This document shows, piece by piece, positions 6,101-8,152 of a DNA stretch of 8,152 nucleotides. Made by a program: the position numbers and the translations under genes. Position 1 is the stretch's first letter. Every line of letters starts with the position of its first letter. Origin of the DNA: an uncultured Verrucomicrobiota bacterium. Its GTDB lineage: Bacteria; Verrucomicrobiota; Verrucomicrobiia; Limisphaerales; UBA1096. The notes beneath the pieces are model-generated. The model saw only the letters and a program-made list of their open reading frames with translations. It was not told the DNA's origin and searched no databases. Location of the stretch: NCBI GenBank assembly GCA_913045395.1, contig CAJWPV010000050.1, positions 1-8,152 of the forward strand, written 5' to 3'.

Positions 6101-7936
6101 TCAAAAGTCAAAGTCCGATTCCTGCGTCACCTCAGCTGACACGCGAAGCAGCCGGAACTCCACCCGCATGTTTTGCTTCGCCTCATCCATCGAACGCGGT
6201 TTGGCAATAAACGGCTCGGCGATCCCGACTCCCTGCGGCTGGATCTGCGACAAGTCCATCGCGATACCCTGGGCCTTTGCGTATTCCGCGACTGAGTTTT
6301 TCACCGCCCCGGCGCGATTGCGCGAGAGGTTGAGTGCCGCCTGCATCGTCCGGCGAGGGTTGTAGTTCTCCACCCCGTCGAAGTCACCAGCCGCGATGGC
6401 ATCAACCAGCTTGCTGGTGTCGTTCAGGTCGAGTGCCCGGCCATTGAGCGAGTAGCGGTAGTTGCCCTGGGTGCCGCTGCGCCGAAGCGTCCCCTTGGCA
6501 TTGCCGGCCTTGATCAGGTCAATGAGCGTCTTGCTCGGATCCGAATGCCCCCGGATGGCAACCACAGCGTTGCCGAACTTGTCCGCCATCTCGATCACAC
6601 GGGTAAACTCGGCAGCATAGCGCACCGCGCTGAAATCGGTCTGGTTGGGATTGAAATTGATGGTGAACGACAAAATGGTCCGGTCATCCAGCAGTCCGCC
6701 GGAGCTGAGTTCCTCAATTTCTGACAGCACCGCCTCGGCCCGGAAACGCTCGCCCTGATTCGCTTCGGTTTTATTCAGGTACTTCAGGAAATCGTCGTCC
6801 TTGTAATTCAGGCCTGAGGGGAATAGTCCCATCTTTTGTTTCGCGTACCCGCGGCTGGTCGCCAGTTCCAACGCCGCAGTCTGGAACGCCTCAAAGCCGT
6901 GCAGGTTGCCCTGCTTCTCGAAAAAACTCACGTTGCCCGGGTAACCAGCGAACGTACAGTCGAGCAGCAGGCCGTGCGCCTCGTCGGCGTTCGGGAGGAC
7001 TTCCTCGGTGTAAATCTGAACCGTCTGGTTGAGCAAATTGATGTAGCTCTGATCCCGCGTGCCGGCATCGTGCGCTGCCCGCTTGTCCACCAGTTCTTCT
7101 GCCGCCTTCAAATACCCGGCGACAAACTTCCTCACTAGCGGACGGTTGGCGTCGTAAAAATCCTTTCGGCAAACGTACACGTCAGCAATCGAGCGCGACA
7201 ACTCCGCCGTGGACACCAGCACGTGTGCACCCTTCACAGTCCCCTCCGCTCCGGTACCCACGCTGTTCAGGTCGGTGCAAAGGCCGAACATGTCCGGCGT
7301 TATCGCGAAACAGGCTGAGATGCTCGGGTCATCCTTGAACGCCGCTGGCGGCGAGCCGGGACCTGTGAGTGCATCGTAAAATTTCACGGTAATATCGTCC
7401 CATCCTAACTGGGCGGTCTTGAGCACATCATCTAGCATGCCGATGTGCGGCCCGCCTTGCTGCACCGCCACAGTTTTGCCCTTTAAATCTGTAACCGTTT
7501 TGATGGCTTCACGGGAGATCAAGTGATCGCCGGCCGACCAGGTCATCTGCATAATCATCACTCCCTTGGTGCGAGGATCGGAACCGATCACCTCCGACGC
7601 CTGCCCCATCATACGGAAGGTGCCGCGCAAGAACGCTGACTCGCCGGAGCGATAATCGCGCACTTGCTGAACGAAATCGTCGCCGGGAGTCAGATTCAGA
7701 TTCAAACCCTGTTTCTGGAAAATAGTGCCTGATTTGGTTTGAAGTCCACCGTTCGCATGGAACGTCGCCATGTCGCCGCCCCAAATAATGAACGGGACTT
7801 GCAATGCTCCTCCAGCCTTCACCGAGCCCACCGAACCCGGCCCAACCAACTCGGAAAACAACTTGGTCTGTGCCGTGGCGGCGGCCACTGACAAGCTAAG
7901 CGCCAACCCCACTATGATTGATTTGTTTGCTTTCAT
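6101..7936 (-). CDS. Exported SBP domain fused to an enlarged OmpA-like domain
   Basis: This 611-residue protein has a cleavable signal peptide (MKANKSIIVGLALSLSVAAATA, with cleavage near ATA-QT) and no other hydrophobic helix, so it should be periplasmic. Residues about 45-335 form an NMT1/SsuA-like binding domain with the typical DLKGKTVAVQQGG strand (about 150-162) and a VLVSTAELSRSIADVYV segment (239-255) shared in pattern with the other two SBPs. Residues about 420-600 are OmpA-C-like: ILSFTINFNPNQTDF, IRGHSD (461-466), LSRNRAGAVKNSV (from 537) and MRVEFRLLRV. About 75 residues separate the GHSD aspartate from the partner arginine, instead of about 15 in typical OmpA domains, so the domain carries an insertion. 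ATG 7936 was preferred over TTG 7951 because the signal peptide begins there. No Shine-Dalgarno is evident. It is the first gene of the operon, and its TGA stop is 21 nt before the VWA start. Confidence 0.87.
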   Translation of the reverse strand: MKANKSIIVGLALSLSVAAATAQTKLFSELVGPGSVGSVKAGGALQVPFIIWGGDMATFHANGGLQTKSGTIFQKQGLNLNLTPGDDFVQQVRDYRSGESAFLRGTFRMMGQASEVIGSDPRTKGVMIMQMTWSAGDHLISREAIKTVTDLKGKTVAVQQGGPHIGMLDDVLKTAQLGWDDITVKFYDALTGPGSPPAAFKDDPSISACFAITPDMFGLCTDLNSVGTGAEGTVKGAHVLVSTAELSRSIADVYVCRKDFYDANRPLVRKFVAGYLKAAEELVDKRAAHDAGTRDQSYINLLNQTVQIYTEEVLPNADEAHGLLLDCTFAGYPGNVSFFEKQGNLHGFEAFQTAALELATSRGYAKQKMGLFPSGLNYKDDDFLKYLNKTEANQGERFRAEAVLSEIEELSSGGLLDDRTILSFTINFNPNQTDFSAVRYAAEFTRVIEMADKFGNAVVAIRGHSDPSKTLIDLIKAGNAKGTLRRSGTQGNYRYSLNGRALDLNDTSKLVDAIAAGDFDGVENYNPRRTMQAALNLSRNRAGAVKNSVAEYAKAQGIAMDLSQIQPQGVGIAEPFIAKPRSMDEAKQNMRVEFRLLRVSAEVTQESDFDF

Positions 7937-7963
7937 TTCTACATATAACAACTGCTTTCGGGG

Positions 7964-7992
7964 AGGTTAGCATCGTTTAGATAACTAGGCAA
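7964..7992 (-). promoter_or_regulatory. Candidate sigma70-type promoter for the envelope operon
   Basis: TTGCCT (7992-7987) and an extended -10, TGC followed by TAACCT (7969-7964), are separated by 17 nt. They lie about 28 nt before ATG 7936. The match is partial, and an organism-specific consensus is unknown. Position and spacing are the main support. Confidence 0.35.
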
Positions 7993-8012
7993 TTATAATT
8001 ATGAACGATGAA

Positions 8013-8029
8013 ATTATAGTTCACTGAAC
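8013..8029 (-). promoter_or_regulatory. Perfect TATAAT box touching an 11-bp palindrome
   Basis: On the minus strand the palindrome GTTCA-G-TGAAC (8029-8019) is directly followed by TATAAT (8018-8013). A second TATAAT lies at 7997-7992 inside the palindrome AATTATAATT (8000-7991). No good -35 is visible 16-18 nt upstream of either. The arrangement could be a promoter with an operator in its spacer, about 77 nt before the first gene. Short palindromes in AT-rich DNA also arise by chance. Confidence 0.35.
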
Positions 8030-8060
8030 CGGGTTTTTACGTGAAGGTAACATTGGCTAA

Positions 8061-8145
8061 GCGCATATTTGCGCCCCGAAAAACAGCCAGGTGATCACTT
8101 TTTTGATCCCGATTTTGGTTCTTCAATACCAAGTTTCGCCTGGCT
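8061..8145 (-). other. Structured leader DNA: a three-arm inverted-repeat element plus a small hairpin
   Basis: AGCCAGG (8085-8091) and CCTGGCT (8139-8145) form a 7-bp closing stem. Inside are two hairpins: GATCA/TGATC (8093-8097 with 8104-8108, 6-nt loop) and TTGGT/ACCAA (8115-8119 with 8128-8132, 8-nt loop). Read on the minus strand, the closing stem is followed by GTTTTT (8084-8079), so it could act as the terminator of a gene beyond the window. A separate hairpin GCGCA/TGCGC (8061-8065 with 8070-8074, 4-nt loop) follows. No coding potential is seen in 7937-8152. The element is not a tRNA (no T-loop) and matches no RNA family I recognise. Confidence 0.45.
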
Positions 8146-8152
8146 ACCGAAT

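Noticed and set aside
8085..8145. Hammerhead ribozyme or tRNA-like RNA, suggested by GAAAC beside a three-way junction and a 7-bp closing stem
   Set aside because: The hammerhead CUGANGA core and the required NUH cleavage-site pairing are absent. There is no T-loop TTCGA motif or D-loop for a tRNA.
1..8152. CRISPR array, insertion sequence, integrase, toxin-antitoxin or known phage-defence genes
   Set aside because: No direct-repeat array, transposase, recombinase or defence nuclease motif appears in any plausible reading frame. All strong frames are accounted for by the seven genes listed.

Overview
The window looks chromosomal and comes from a diderm (Gram-negative-type) bacterium. The proteins include a lipoprotein, Sec signal peptides, OmpA-like peptidoglycan-binding modules and a PspA-like protein. 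By eye the GC content is moderate to fairly high, and Shine-Dalgarno sites are weak or absent before most genes. That fits groups such as the PVC bacteria or other non-proteobacterial diderms, but nothing here fixes the phylum. I see no transposase, integrase, CRISPR array, rRNA or tRNA.

All seven genes lie on the minus strand, so transcription runs from the high-coordinate end to the low end. Region 1 (7937-8152) is a non-coding leader with candidate promoter elements, a small palindrome touching a perfect TATAAT, and an unexplained three-arm inverted-repeat structure near the edge. Region 2 (7936-1856) is a five-gene envelope operon. In transcription order it encodes: an exported substrate-binding-protein (SBP)/OmpA fusion; a tail-anchored von Willebrand factor A (VWA) protein; a second, membrane-anchored SBP/OmpA fusion; a two-helix membrane protein with a long cytoplasmic helical tail; and a PspA/IM30-like coiled-coil protein. 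A clear intrinsic terminator (1848-1818) closes it. Region 3 (1792-1) begins an ABC transporter of the nitrate/sulfonate/taurine/urea-like class: a lipoprotein SBP followed by the permease, which runs off the window. The ATPase is presumably beyond position 1.

The likely theme is an envelope sensing or stress module. On the periplasmic side are two SBP domains fused to OmpA-like domains plus a metal-binding VWA adaptor. On the cytoplasmic side are a helical membrane protein and a PspA-like membrane-associated protein. The SBP of the downstream transporter shares a recognisable pattern with both SBP/OmpA fusions, so the two operons may respond to related ligands. That link is inferred. The individual domain calls rest on visible motifs.

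The most unusual points are the enlarged, insertion-bearing OmpA-like domain of the first fusion, the loss of the diaminopimelate-binding aspartate in the second, the three related SBP modules in one neighbourhood, and the structured leader element.
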